Source: Hymenopus coronatus | Taxonomy: Eukaryota; Arthropoda; Insecta; Mantodea; Hymenopodidae | Length of the DNA: 64,000 nucleotides | Direction of reading: 5' to 3' | NCBI GenBank assembly: GCA_030762935.1 | Contig: CM060890.1 | Location: 63,366,765 to 63,430,764 of the forward strand | In this document: positions 53,878-64,000 of the stretch, piece by piece | Layout of the letters: every line of letters begins with the position of its first letter | Numbering within the stretch: position 1 is the stretch's first letter | The notes under the pieces: generated by a model | What the model was told of the DNA's origin: nothing | The model's database searches: none | What the model saw: only the letters and a program-made list of their open reading frames with translations | Translations under genes and position numbers: made by a program

Positions 53878-54635
53878 AAAATCTGATAGGTTCCATTCGC
53901 ATACATTTCTCTAACTGTTCTGCTAACAAACTATTCTTACAAAGTATTATTCTTTTATCTACATCATGCTGGTTAAGGTAAACATTATTACTTAGTCCCT
54001 TATAAGTAGGAGGGAAATAAGTCTAAAGCGACATTAAATCTTTTCAAAGCAGTCGCTTGAGTTAAGTTTTAAAAGTTTTTAAACTTGAAGACAATAACAG
54101 ATAATATCGCTGAAATGGTTAGCTCTAAATAAAAAAAAAAATAAAAAAAAAAAAAAAACTGTGTATGACATAAATTATGAGTTCTAACGAGAGCTTTGTT
54201 TTGTAAGATTTTGTGTATCACTACCAACAATGCGAAAGTCGTTTAAGGTGAAAAAGACTTCAAGGGCTACTCCATAAATTCAGGATATAGATTTTATTTG
54301 TCATGTAAATATTTTAATGCACAATTTTAATTAAAATCTTTGCAGCCATTTTTAAACAAGTAAACAAATTGGAAACATGTCCCAATTAAGGAGTAGTTAA
54401 GATGGGGGATTTTCCTGAATATATTCGTGTCGATTCCTTGAAAGTCACTTAACTTAAATGTAAACCGACTTTTAATTTTCAGTTATGCTGCTCATACATT
54501 GATCCTAAAAAAAAGTCGGGGTCTTCAAATCGTGTATTAACAGTGAAAATTAGTTTCAACATTTTGGATGGAATACAATACCTTCTCTACTACTATTACA
54601 TTACACATACGTGCTAAGGAAAGTAAAACGGTATG
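53878..54635 (-). repeat. Rep-1 copy, complete D to A, minus orientation
   Basis: AAATCTGATAGGTTCCATTC, ACAAAGTATTATTCTTTTAT, TTATAAGTAGGAGGGAAATA, AATGGTTAGCTCTAAAT with an A-rich insert (54130-54158), GGAGTAGTTAAGATGGGGGA, TTTTCAGTTATGCTGCTCAT, TGGATGGAATACAATACCTT, ACGTGCTAAGGAAAGTAAAA. The CA-rich site is deleted. Confidence 0.82.
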
Positions 54636-55783
54636 TGTTGTTGAAGGTCTAAAAATGTTTCAAACTCTTCTGTATGTTTTCTCTTCCCTTTGCATATAGC
54701 CGTCTTGTTCGCTCTCGTTACATTGTTAGTACCTTCCTGACGCTATCCTCGCTAGAGTTAGATTCAAAAACTGTGTCGAAAATACGTAGAACTAAGTGTT
54801 CTGCAACATTCTCGACCTTACAAATAAAGTGACTCTAAGACATGCAGAGGAGTCCCTTTATTGCAGGTGTCTTAACTGGTTGCCATTCGGGTAAACCAGA
54901 GAGAGCAAATTTCCTCGGCCCTCCTGCGAATCGCGTCCTACCTATTGCGCAGAAATCAAGAACAGATAATTCTTTCAATGCTATGGTAGAATGCCACATT
55001 TTGCGATTGAAATACTTAAATCTTTTGCCATAAACTTATACACCTATTGTAGGTTCATGAATGGCAGAACAACTGCTCTGTTATATATCTTGCATTAGTA
55101 TTCGGATCTGAACACATACCTACATGTTTTCATAGGTTTGCTGATAATTGGTAGACATAATTGAAAAAATGAGTATTATAGTATTCCGCCAATATATGAG
55201 AATGAATTTGTAAGAAAATAGATTTATACCAGAATATTAACAATCTTGGTGCTTATTGGTATCGAATACAACTTGAAAGAAAAGTAAATTAAGGATCTGA
55301 GTGCAGAAATTTTCCGCAAACTTAACACTTATTCCGCCACTTTCTATAAATAAAGATTCCTCCTATACTGGCATAAACGTAGGAGCGATGGCTTGCGTGT
55401 TAGATTGCTTTCTGTTCCCAGCATTATATACTGACACACAGCATACGGTAGAGAGATAAACCCTGTTTTTCGTATTTACCCTTGCATGCACGAAACAAGC
55501 CATCTTGTGCCGGCACAAAATCAAGTGTTGGTAATGTTGCTTTAATGCGTTATAATCGCCTATGAAAATGAATCCTACTGTGTGTAAGAAAGCCTAAGAA
55601 GAGAGTACTGATATACATATGAAAGCAAAGGAATCGGTCTGTCACTAAGGAAAATACACCAGTAATCTCGTATATACTTTCTTATACGAACATTTGTGAA
55701 TACTTTAATGAGATGATTCCTAATCGCAGTACTACTACTGACTGATAAAGGCTCAGAATTCCTTGAATCACATTCCTCAATTA

Positions 55784-55855
55784 GTGGTGGTGGTGGTGGT
55801 TCGAGGTCTTGGTCGTGGTCGTGGTCGTTGTCTTGGTGGCGGTAGTCGCAATAAG
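55784..55855. repeat. (GGT)n / (GGTCGT)n simple repeat
   Basis: GGTGGTGGTGGTGGTTCGAG followed by imperfect GGTCGT units. It is GC-rich against an AT-rich background and reads as Val or Gly-Arg repeats, which I treat as low complexity. Confidence 0.85.
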
Positions 55856-57038
55856 TACCTCCTACCCTATTCCAACGAATGGCATTTACCTGTCCTGCGA
55901 CGTCCTTTCGCCGAGCTGCAATTCTCTTTCCTCAGTAGACTTACTGCCAAGGGTACCGAGAGTGACGGTCGTATACAAATCTTCCACTGAACGGTGGTGG
56001 CTTTTGTAATTGTACTTGTATATGCCTGTGTTGAGTTAAGCTAGTAGCGCAGTCTGGGTTTGTTACTTTTGTTCAGAAACTTCAAATTGTTTTTTTTTTC
56101 TTTTTATTTATATCAATGGAGCGTTCTCTTCTTCTAATTGAAATACGAAAAGCATACAAATACAAGAAAATAATAATGTATAAGCGCTCAATAAACATAA
56201 AATACTAGGATTCTTGGGAAGCTTAAGCAAAACTCCTCGCTACGTCACTTGATCAACTCTCAGTTAATATGTTTGCATTGTATATATTAATAAAAGTGAT
56301 ATCAATTCTAATTCATCATATTTTAATCAGAATTATCTAAGTTAAAATATTTTTATTAACAAAAATAACTAAAATTCATAATAAGTTTAATTTAGTGAAA
56401 TATATATAGCAAATATTTCAAAGCATTCCAATCACAATATTCCTAGCATTTTTTCCCCTTAAATTTCAGCCGAAGTTCTGCGAGTGCAATATAACACAAA
56501 ATATGTTTATCACCTTCAATGCATTCAATAAATGAAGCTTCCAGGCACTAAACACACACTTTGACGCAATATATTACAACACGAGACGACAATGTTTGAT
56601 GTGTGCTAATTGTGATCACTTTTCTACATACCCGGTGGCGTTTGTCTGCTCCGAAGTCAAAAGTGCACTTGCCGATTTCTGCCTTATACAACGAGATCAC
56701 AACGTAGATATCTTCAGGCTACGTGTGCGCCACGCGAAGCACGAAAGTAGTGAAATTTGAAATGAGCGAAACTGTACCTCTCTGTTCGAGTTAGCAAAAA
56801 TATGCATACAGAACATACCGTTACCGCTTGTGATGATGATTGTGGGAGTGACACTCAAAAGTTTTAGAATAACATTTTTCTAAAAACGAAGTTTTATAAC
56901 TGACGGCTACTTTCTAATGTTTTGCGAGTTGATTACCATGGAGTTCATTAATTTGTTCTAATAGTTTGTAGTTATATCATTCAAAGAGTTTATGTCCTCC
57001 CAAAACTAAATTTTACTACAGAACATTTCCAAACTGTG

Positions 57039-57064
57039 TTTTTTTTTTTTTTTTTTTTTTTTTT
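57039..57064. repeat. Poly(T) run, 26 bases
   Basis: This could be the poly(A) tail of a minus-strand retroinsertion, but no element body was recognised beside it. Confidence 0.9.
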
Positions 57065-57139
57065 ACGATATTGAATCGTCATGAGCGTCTAAACAATATG
57101 AGGATTAGCTAGAAATGCATTTCGCCAATAATTAATAAT

Positions 57140-57955
57140 TGGTAGAGCAAGTCAAAAGAGAACCCTTCTTTTTCTTAGTGATGAATTTGTGAAGGACGCC
57201 CAAGAACTGCTGTTACTGATGCAAATATTCTCGATGTTTGAGCAATGCTTGAAGAAGGCCTACAGATAACATGAATTCATTGGGCGATATTGAGAATTGG
57301 TATGAGTAAAATCATACATTTTAGATCAACAGTTTCACGTGAGTGAATTTTGTTGTCGATGGATTCACATAAACTGACTCCGAACAAAAACGGCATTGAT
57401 TGGGATAGAAAGTCATTGGAAAATTTTAAGTCGACACTTCAAATTTGGTATGGAATATTGTTACTGGTGATCAATCTTGAGTTTTATTTATATGATACTC
57501 GAAAGAAAAGTCGATGTCTCAATGGGCTTTTTGAATAGAACCTAAGTTTACAAAAATCAGACGAATTCGCAGTGCTAGTTTTTATTTTCTACAACAGTTA
57601 TATTGCCATTATAAAAATAGAAGATACACGTACCGTGACCTTCTGCCAATTGGTACAATAATATCTGTTAAATGCAATTTTTAAAAAAAAAATCCTGAAA
57701 AACGTCAAAAGGGAAATAATTTGGCATAATGACAACCCTCGTCAGTACAGAAAAACAAACAACGGAGTCTCTGCCTTGACCTAGACCTTGTGATTTATTT
57801 GTTTACAAAAATGAAAGGTAAGTTGCCTACAATCACTGTCGTAATCCTGGTTTCTGAAGTGCGCAGGAAGAGTGGTATCATTGCTTTAAAGACTGGTTTC
57901 ATCCTATGAAAAACTGCATTGATGTTAAAAGACAATATTTTGAAAAACTATAAAA
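57140..57955 (+). pseudogene. mariner transposase relic with internal deletion (DD34D type)
   Basis: Pieces in several frames follow the mariner transposase in order: LSDEF and EGRPRTAVTDANI (linker, about 57175-57225), AMLEEG, LRIGMSKII (second HTH), SHKLTPNKNGIDW, then WNIVTGDQS with the first catalytic Asp (about 57462) and EPKFTKIRRIRSAS. Next come WHNDNPR with the second Asp (about 57730), a degraded PDLAPCDFF-like segment with the third (about 57785), and the C-terminal EEWYHCFKDWFHPMKNCIDV then RQYFEKL ending at a stop near 57955. About 20 codons between the second and third Asp are missing, and stops and shifts are frequent. No TIR was identified. Confidence 0.85.
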
Positions 57956-58189
57956 CTATATAATTTTTAAAACTATTTCTTGGTTGATTTTACAATAAAT
58001 CGTCAGTGTCGCCGTCGTACAAAAGGAGTAGTGATAGTCAAAGATTTAAGAAATAAACGTTATATACTGAATTTAAAATGCCATACACTCATGAAACGCA
58101 ATTGTATCTCTCAAGAATTTTAAAAGAAGAATGAAATTAATAACGCATATATCCGAAATGCCTTTATGTTAAAAAAATATTTGGAATAA

Positions 58190-58425
58190 GGTGTGGGTTT
58201 TGAAGATCTTTTTTCGTGAGCCGCTTAACATTTACTAGTTGTACAAGATTATAAAAAAATCCCTTCAATAAATTTCAATATATGAATTGTATTTGTCATT
58301 TAAATGTTAAATATTTGGGTTTGGGTTTTAATTAAACTCATTAGAATCATTTTTGAGAACATCAAAAGTTTCAAAACATTTTGAATATTTTCCTGTTGAA
58401 TCCTTGGAAGATACTGAACTTTTTT
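58190..58425 (-). repeat. Rep-1 C/B fragment, minus orientation
   Basis: GGGTTTTGAAGATCTTTTTT, CAATATATGAATTGTATTTG, TTTTAATTAAACTCATTAGA, AATCCTTGGAAGATACTGAA. Confidence 0.65.
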
Positions 58426-58499
58426 TTTCTTCTTTTACTCCGTGCTTTCTTTCTGTCTGTGTTTCTATTTTTACCCTCCTCATATGTAGGACCACACCA

Positions 58500-58764
58500 C
58501 ACAAGACTTGCAAACCAGCACCTGCGGTCAGACGTCTGTTAAGGAGCAGAAGCTCTGGATTAGAGAGAAGTCAGGATAAGTGATCAGTGAAATGGATGGC
58601 AGGAAAGATGATTATACAGCGATTGGAATGAGTGGTGGGGGGAAACTGAGAACCATAAAAACCACCCAGACGCCACTTTGTCCACCACAAATCACACTGG
58701 CAATCCCTTGGAAATTAACCTATTCGCCTAGATGAGAGGTGAGCGGTCTAACCACTTGGTAGGA
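58500..58764 (-). repeat. SINE-b copy 2, minus strand, old
   Basis: GTGATCAGTGAAATGGATGG, CGATTGGAATGAGTGGTGGG, GTCCACCACAAATCACACTG, GGCAATCCCTTGGAAATTAA and CGCCTAGATGAGAGGTGAGC follow the 19.8-kb SINE-b. The B box is decayed. It separates two Rep-1 pieces of the same orientation, so it may have inserted into one copy. Confidence 0.8.
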
Positions 58765-59340
58765 GAGAAAACAGTATTAGAAAAGTTAAAGTATTTTAAA
58801 ACTGAAAACAATAAGAAGAAGTGATTAAAAATTATCAACTCCACGAAAAAAGGCATATGGAATGAACTGTGTGTTTTAACGAGATCTACATTCCTTCTGT
58901 AGTAAGTTTTTGTCTATCGCATATGGTTTACCAGTTACACAAATTTCAGCAAAATGCATCTAGACTAAGGATGTATTCAGATGTTATTCTCAGAAAATTC
59001 AAGATATACATTTTATTTGTGATGTAAATATCTTTGATATGCAGTATTTTAATAAAAACCGCTAAATCGTATTCCATGCACAGGTAGTTTGGGGTGGGGG
59101 GAGTTTGCGCAAAATCCTTGGAAGATTCTAAACTCAAATACCAAGTTTGGTATTTACCGACTCTTCGTTTTTAAGTTATGCGTTCACAGCCTCACGGAGA
59201 CAAACACGGACCTTTTTCTAAAAATGCCGTTTTTAGATACAGGGTACCCAAAAATAGGTACTTCCGGTGAAATCTAGTTATGCAATAAATACCTTCTCTA
59301 TACGCTATATATATAGTAAGTGTAGGGAAAGTAATATGAA
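58765..59340 (-). repeat. Rep-1 copy C to A, minus orientation
   Basis: GAAAAGTTAAAGTATTTTAA, TTATCAACTCCACG, TTTTAACGAGATCTACATTC, GTTTACCAGTTACACAAATT, hairpin ATACCAAGTTTGGTATTTAC at 59136-59155, CGGACCTTTTTCTAAAAATG, GGTACTTCCGGTGAAATCTA, TAGTAAGTGTAGGGAAAGTA. Confidence 0.85.
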
Positions 59341-60079
59341 GTTAACTCCTCGCACATGAATATATAAAACAAAAAGAGGTAATTTTTCGACTAAGAAAAG
59401 CGATATTTAATAAACACCAGATAATGAAATGACAATAATAAACTGATTATATATTTTATGATAAATAAACCCTATTACAATTTTTTTGCAGTAATTATAT
59501 ATTTTACATTAGGTTATATTAGACTTGACTTCGTAGTTTCATTTCGTGCTTCCAGTCGAAGTTAAAGAGCAGCCCCAAATGAAGAGTAAGATTATAATTG
59601 TGTGATACAAGGAAGAGAGGAGAGGTAAAAGTTTACCTCTGAAAGAGAACTTTCAGATGCTAGAGTTGCGAAACTTCCAGACGGGCGTAAAGCGAATGTT
59701 TACAAGCGATAGAATCGAATTAAATGGATGTGCGGTAAAGCTCCTTTGCTTTGGTTTCTTTCACCTCACGTTTGTAGCACTGTAAGGGGAAAAGCCCTCC
59801 ACTGTTCCAAGTTGGAAGCCTCAAATGGGTAGCGGCTCCTGTTTATTAACTTTCGTGCCACGTGTATTGACAGGATGACTGTAAGCTTCCCTGGAGTACA
59901 GATTCTAAACGCTAGGAGTAGTAGTAGGACTCTACCTTATTCTCTCCTGTCAGAAGACACTATAAGGGTACACATTCTTGTGAAATATTAAATAGGCTTA
60001 TAACGTGCACATATCTCCATATTAAAAATGAGAATGCATATGTATTAGGTTATTGTTTGTCATTTTAAGTAATTTAAAT
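59341..60079. other. Non-repetitive block, candidate regulatory sequence (59.5-59.95 kb)
   Basis: The 59530-59960 part is compositionally balanced and unique here, with TGCGGTAAAG (Runt-type), GTATTGACAGGATGACTGTA (TGACAG, Meis/Hth-type) and an E-box CACGTG near 59860. There is no ORF. Function is inferred from composition only. Confidence 0.3.
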
Positions 60080-60922
60080 ACAATTTTACTTTATCTATCA
60101 CGTATGTGTATATACTAGGTAGAGAACACACTGTATTCAACTAAAAATTTCGAAAATTTCATGTATTGAGAACTACTTCAAAAAATATTTATAAAAAGGT
60201 AAGAAAGTGTGCGAGTGTGTGTGTGTGTGTGGGTGTGCCGGTTAAATATCAAACTTGGCATTTAAGTTTACTATATTCCATTGGTGCGACATGTGGGCTT
60301 ACAGAAAATCCCCTCCCACCCCAAACCAACCTTTACATGTAACATTTTTCGAAATTTTCGATTTTCTAAAAGTGGCTAATGATTTTGATTAAAACGACGT
60401 ATATTAAATATATTTATATGGTAAATAAAATGTATACCTTGGATTTCTTGGAAAACCCTGAAGTCCTCGTCATTTAGAATGACTTTTGCATGACTGGTAA
60501 CCGTAAAAGATAGACAAAAATTTACTCCACTAAAATGTAGATATCTTTATAACACACAATTTGTAAAATACAGTTTTTATAGAGTTATTCCCTGTTATTG
60601 GTTTACATTTTAAAATGCTTAAACTATTCTCAAAAGGTAGGTTTTCATTCGTTTCAAATCTCTGTTGTTTTACTCCTGGCCATGGAAAGACAAGCAAATT
60701 TCAGAGCAATCGCATGGCGACAGTGATTGTTTAGACTGTCAGTTTAGCCTAGTGTATTCCCTTATTTTCCTCCTAAGTGTTATGAACTAATTAATAATAC
60801 CATTTTGACAATGTTTATATTGATTAGTCTTATTTATATAAAAGAATATATTTTGAAGAACACTTTGTTTGAGGAACAGATAGAGAAAGTAATGTGAATA
60901 TAACACATCAGATTTGTTTTAC
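60080..60922 (+). repeat. Rep-1 copy, complete A to D, with (GT)n
   Basis: About 843 bp: TTTTACTTTATCTATCACGT, GTATATACTAGGTAGAGAAC, a (GT)n run 60214-60230, hairpin TTAAATATCAAACTTGGCAT, CCCCTCCCACCCCAAACCAA, CTGGTAACCGTAAAAGATAG, AGCCTAGTGTATTCCCTTAT, AATGTGAATATAACACATCA. Confidence 0.87.
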
Positions 60923-62309
60923 TTTACGTCGTTATTTTGTTCATCCTGGCTTTTGGGCTTTTATTCAGTCACTTTGATGCATTTCTATTGAATATCTAGA
61001 GATTTTTATATTATTTGCCTTTTACCTAAGTTTTTAAACATGATAAATTGTGATATCCCTGATAATAAAAGTAACTTTGAATATATTTTACTCGCATTCT
61101 TGGAAAAATAATCACGTCTATTTATTAGTTAGTCTGAAAAGGGCTTTTTACGAGTGGAGTTCTGCATATAATCAGGGGAGCAGATATTATAGTTCTTCAT
61201 TTATCTGAAAAACTATTGACGAAGCTGGTCAGAACTTTATCGCGTATAGTGATACTCATATTGTCTTATGTTGTGAAGTAATTTTAGTTCGCTAGAACTC
61301 TAAAGTAGACGTCTCCAAAACTGTACAGCCCCTGATTGAGGGGTGGACGGTGTGGGCTAACGTTACAGCCCATTCACTCCTAACCTGAGATGTGCACTTG
61401 TGGACTGTCTCGTAATGAAATGGCTACTGGAAATCACAGTAAGAATACACAGAATAAACAGGACGAATGGGAGGAACCATTTTTCTGACGAACATGAAAC
61501 CTGCCTTATTTATTGCAAGGGTTTACGGGGGATATATAAGACATAAGACCTTATTATATTGCATATCACAAAGAGCACGTGAACATTACAGGCAATTAAT
61601 TTTAACAAAATGTATCATGAAGTACAACGATTATCATACCCAGTCATTTATTATCATCTAGTAGCAGTAGTAGTGGTAGTCTACTATTATTATAATCTTA
61701 CTGTATTTATTAAGAATATTATTATGATGATTAAATGTCAGTTAGAGAATAATTTATTAAATTCATCGAGTTTTAAACATGCCTACTTTAGAAGGTACCT
61801 GTTGTAAATGAAAGCTTAATATTTTCTTAGAGATGTAGAAATGAGATACTGAATAAAAGTGTATAATTCATGCTCGTTCTATAGGGACGGAACGTGCGAT
61901 ACATCTCCAAAAACTGAAGAATTTTTCAAAATTAAAAACAGTAAAATCACATTCATGATCTCAGATACCAGATGAAAATCTATGTGTGCAGTTAAAAGTA
62001 GTCGCATTGACAATGAAGTGGATTAGAATATTCTTGTGCCATAATTCCTCTACCAAATTAACTCTTCACCGTGACCTGGGGCACTGCGACTCTTTCCCTA
62101 CAGCCAACTGCCTTCAATACCGTTGATTGCGTTACAATAAATGGCTGTTGTGAAGTAAACTGTGGAGAGGCTTGCTCTAAATGTTAAACATTTTAGCGCT
62201 ACTTCAAAAATAGTTTTTTGACTTTCTTTTCAGAATTTTTGAAACAAGCTCATGCACAAATATGTTATTAATTAATTTTCTAAATATTCTCATAATTCTT
62301 ACACTTAAT
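60923..62309. other. Unassigned stretch
   Basis: 61320-61470 is GC-richer with an internal inverted motif CAGCCC...GGGCT, possibly a SINE relic without clear boxes. 61660-61690 has GTA/TAC simple repeats. There is no gene. Confidence 0.35.
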
Positions 62310-63145
62310 TTTAATTACTCCACCACGTATATAATAGGTAGAGAAGGTATTGAATTCCACCAAAAATAATCAGATACCCCGAAAATAAATTTTGACGACC
62401 CTGAATTCACAAAGATGCTTATGAGTGTTTCTGTGTCTATGTGTATGTCTCTTTGTATGTTTATATGTGCATGCGTGTGTGTGTGATCATAACATAAAAG
62501 TGAAAATCTGGATAAATATCAAATTTAGTCTTTTGTTTAGTATCTCAAAAGAGGCGACACGAAGACTTTGAAGAAAATTCCCCCACTTCAAATTACTCTC
62601 CTGATGGAACAATTTTCTAAATGTTTCATGTTCTAAACTTTGCTCTAACGTTTTTTATAAAAATAGTACATATTAAAGAAATGCACACGAACATACATAT
62701 CTTGAATATTCTGGGAACAGCGTGAGAAGTCACTTCATTCGGAAGGAGTATCTTGTATGACTAATATACATTAAGCGATAGACAAACGAAGAACACAAAA
62801 AAAAAAAAAATTCAAAACACAACTAATTCCACATAAAGTATTGTGCCATAAGGTAACTCCGAGATATCCGTTATTAATTCTTAGAAAAATTCAACACTTT
62901 GTCTTTTTTTCAAGTTCTGTCGATTTTCACCTATTTCTCGCAATTGTTTGGAAAGAGTACGGAATTGTAAGGCCAGCATATAGCGCGCGGTTCATTATTT
63001 TCTTTCTGTCTATAAGGAATGTGTAATATACGCTTTTCTTCCCATGAAAAGAGAACTGAATTTCAAAACCATCACATAGCGATCAACTCCTAACAGACTT
63101 TGCTACCACTTAAGCTTATGTGTACCACGCTTCTACAGTGAAATA
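62310..63145 (+). repeat. Rep-1 copy, complete A to D, diverged
   Basis: ACCACGTATATAATAGGTAG, AGAAGGTATTGAATTCCACC, GTGTCTATGTGTATGTCTCT (GT-rich site), CGACACGAAGACTTTGAAG, CATATCTTGAATATTCTGGG, AAGCGATAGACAAACG, GCGATCAACTCCTAACAGAC. Confidence 0.8.
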
Positions 63146-63625
63146 TTTTGTAAAACGATTTATACCACGGTTCACCTCGATTAACACGGATTGAATGTGC
63201 AGTAAAAGTTGTGCGAATATAATACATAACGGTTTTTTTTTATTACTATGTCATTCTTTACACTTTGGAGTCGTTTTATATATAACTTTTAGGCAATCTA
63301 ACATTAAAAAGTAAACGGTTGGGCTCGAACGCTCAGAATCATATGAAAACAAGCTTTAAAATCAAATCTAACCAAAATCCGATTTGAACATTCACAAAAG
63401 AACAGGGAAATGTAACAGAATATGCTGAAGTAAAATTATTAAGAGATGCAACGGGTCGTGGTAGAATGGATAAAAGGAGATGCAGCAAAAATTAGGGAAG
63501 AGTTAAACAGTTTTAGATTAAATAATAAAATTATAGAAAAGAAACAAGTGGTAAGAACATTTACAATGGATGAACCGCATAGAATACCAAGAAATATTTT
63601 ACAATTCATTAATTCCATTCAAAAA
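63146..63625. other. Unassigned stretch with one short ORF
   Basis: The 61-codon frame 63446-63631 (KGDAAKIREELNSFRLNN, DEPHRIPRNILQFINS) is charged and helix-prone but not recognised. It could be a retroelement remnant. Confidence 0.3.
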
Positions 63626-64000
63626 CTTTAGTATAGGTAGAATATGTACCAGCAGATAGAGAAGGCACTGTATTCCACCCAAATTTCGATATAGTATTTG
63701 TATCAGTAGGTAGAGATGGTATTGTATTTACACCCAAAAATTCGATATAGTAACCTGCGATAGGTAGTAAAGGATTGTATTCCATCCTAAAATTGGATAT
63801 AGTATACGTTCCAGTGGATAAAAAGGTATCATATTACACCCAAAACTATATGGAGTATTCATACCAGTAGGTAGATAAGGTATTGCATTCCACCCAAAAA
63901 TTTAACATAGAATTAGTACCAGGAGGTAGAGAAGATTATTTCATTGCATCCAAAAGTTCGATATAGTATCAGTAAGTAGAGAATGCATTGTATTACATCA
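63626..64000 (+). repeat. Tandem array of about 60-bp units derived from Rep-1 module A, runs off the window
   Basis: Six successive units repeat the order AGTA(C)CAGTAGGTAGAGAAGG, TATTGTATTCCACCCAAAAA, TTCGATATAGTA with roughly 15-25% divergence between units. This text is the part of module A upstream of GAGATTTCACCGG in dispersed Rep-1 copies. The array is cut by the window end. Confidence 0.88.

Larger units (their letters stand above)
54636..57139. other. Long stretch without recognised genes
   Basis: 54.84-55.03 and 55.76-56.01 kb have open frames of 63-75 codons, the latter created by a GGT/GGTCGT simple repeat. 56.55-56.80 kb is less AT-rich but unrecognised. A T26 run lies at 57039-57064. 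Confidence 0.35.

Noticed and set aside
55763..56009. Val-rich / Gly-Arg-rich ORFs that could suggest an RGG protein
   Set aside because: They derive from a (GGT)n/(GGTCGT)n simple repeat; overlapping frames are equally open and no domain follows.
63626..64000. CRISPR-like array
   Set aside because: Units are diverged, without unique spacers, and match Rep-1; the genome is eukaryotic.
1..64000. Endogenous viral sequences
   Set aside because: I looked for polymerase, capsid or envelope-like motifs and saw none; the recognisable coding remnants are LINE, Tc1/mariner and mitochondrial.

Overview
This window looks like non-coding or intergenic DNA from a large, AT-rich, repeat-laden animal genome, most likely an insect. 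The evidence is the absence of any long intact gene, five decayed Tc1/mariner copies, several tRNA-derived SINE families, LINE 3' ends of the type common in insects, and a nuclear fragment of an insect-like mitochondrial nd3 gene. I cannot name the species; a cockroach, termite or other hemimetabolous insect is only a guess. There are no operons, rRNAs, CRISPR arrays or prokaryotic signals.

The dominant component is one unclassified, apparently non-coding dispersed repeat, called Rep-1 here, about 0.8-0.95 kb when full length. By my hand tally, pieces in both orientations cover about 18-20 kb (near 30%). I divide it into module A (head, with the 14-bp palindrome ACTATGTACATAGT and the phrase TTCACCGGAAATACAT), B (a GT-rich run followed by a conserved hairpin with arms TTAAATACCAA and TTGGTATTTAA), C (middle) and D (tail, ending near GTGAATGGAACACATC). 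Near-complete copies lie at 4.9-5.7, 5.9-6.6, 8.1-8.7, 19.3-20.5, 34.7-35.5, 36.9-37.75, 38.0-39.0, 39.0-39.8, 44.4-45.4, 49.7-50.4, 53.9-54.6, 60.1-60.9 and 62.3-63.1 kb. Microsatellites repeatedly arise at the same GT-rich site inside it, including a perfect 531-bp (ATGT)n tract at 3.86-4.39 kb. The window ends in a tandem array made from module A.

Other mobile DNA: LINE ORF 3' ends (0-0.39 and 43.55-44.3 kb), a short LINE/SIDE-like insertion with a 13-bp target duplication (16.6-17.06 kb), two complete but inactivated Tc1/mariner-superfamily elements with about 110-bp TIRs and TA duplications (10.5-12.0 and 32.4-33.7 kb), three broken mariner (DD34D-type) copies (2.3-3.1, 52.6-53.1, 57.1-57.96 kb), and at least six tRNA-derived SINE families, several nested in Rep-1 or in a LINE. 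Two further anonymous families, Rep-2 (10.2 and 48.2 kb) and Rep-3 (16.5 and 31.4 kb), have two copies each.

Possible host material is sparse. The most repeat-poor block is about 12.6-16.4 kb. On the minus strand it holds a 50-codon reading frame that starts with a convincing signal peptide and ends at a possible splice donor (14.65-14.80 kb), an unrecognised 107-codon ORF (13.4-13.7 kb) and the nd3 NUMT (13.83-13.93 kb). Three non-repetitive, compositionally balanced blocks (35.6-36.2, 45.5-46.05, 59.5-59.95 kb) are candidate conserved regulatory sequences, by inference only. All calls were made by eye, so repeat boundaries are good to roughly 10-30 bases unless a duplication or TIR fixes them.
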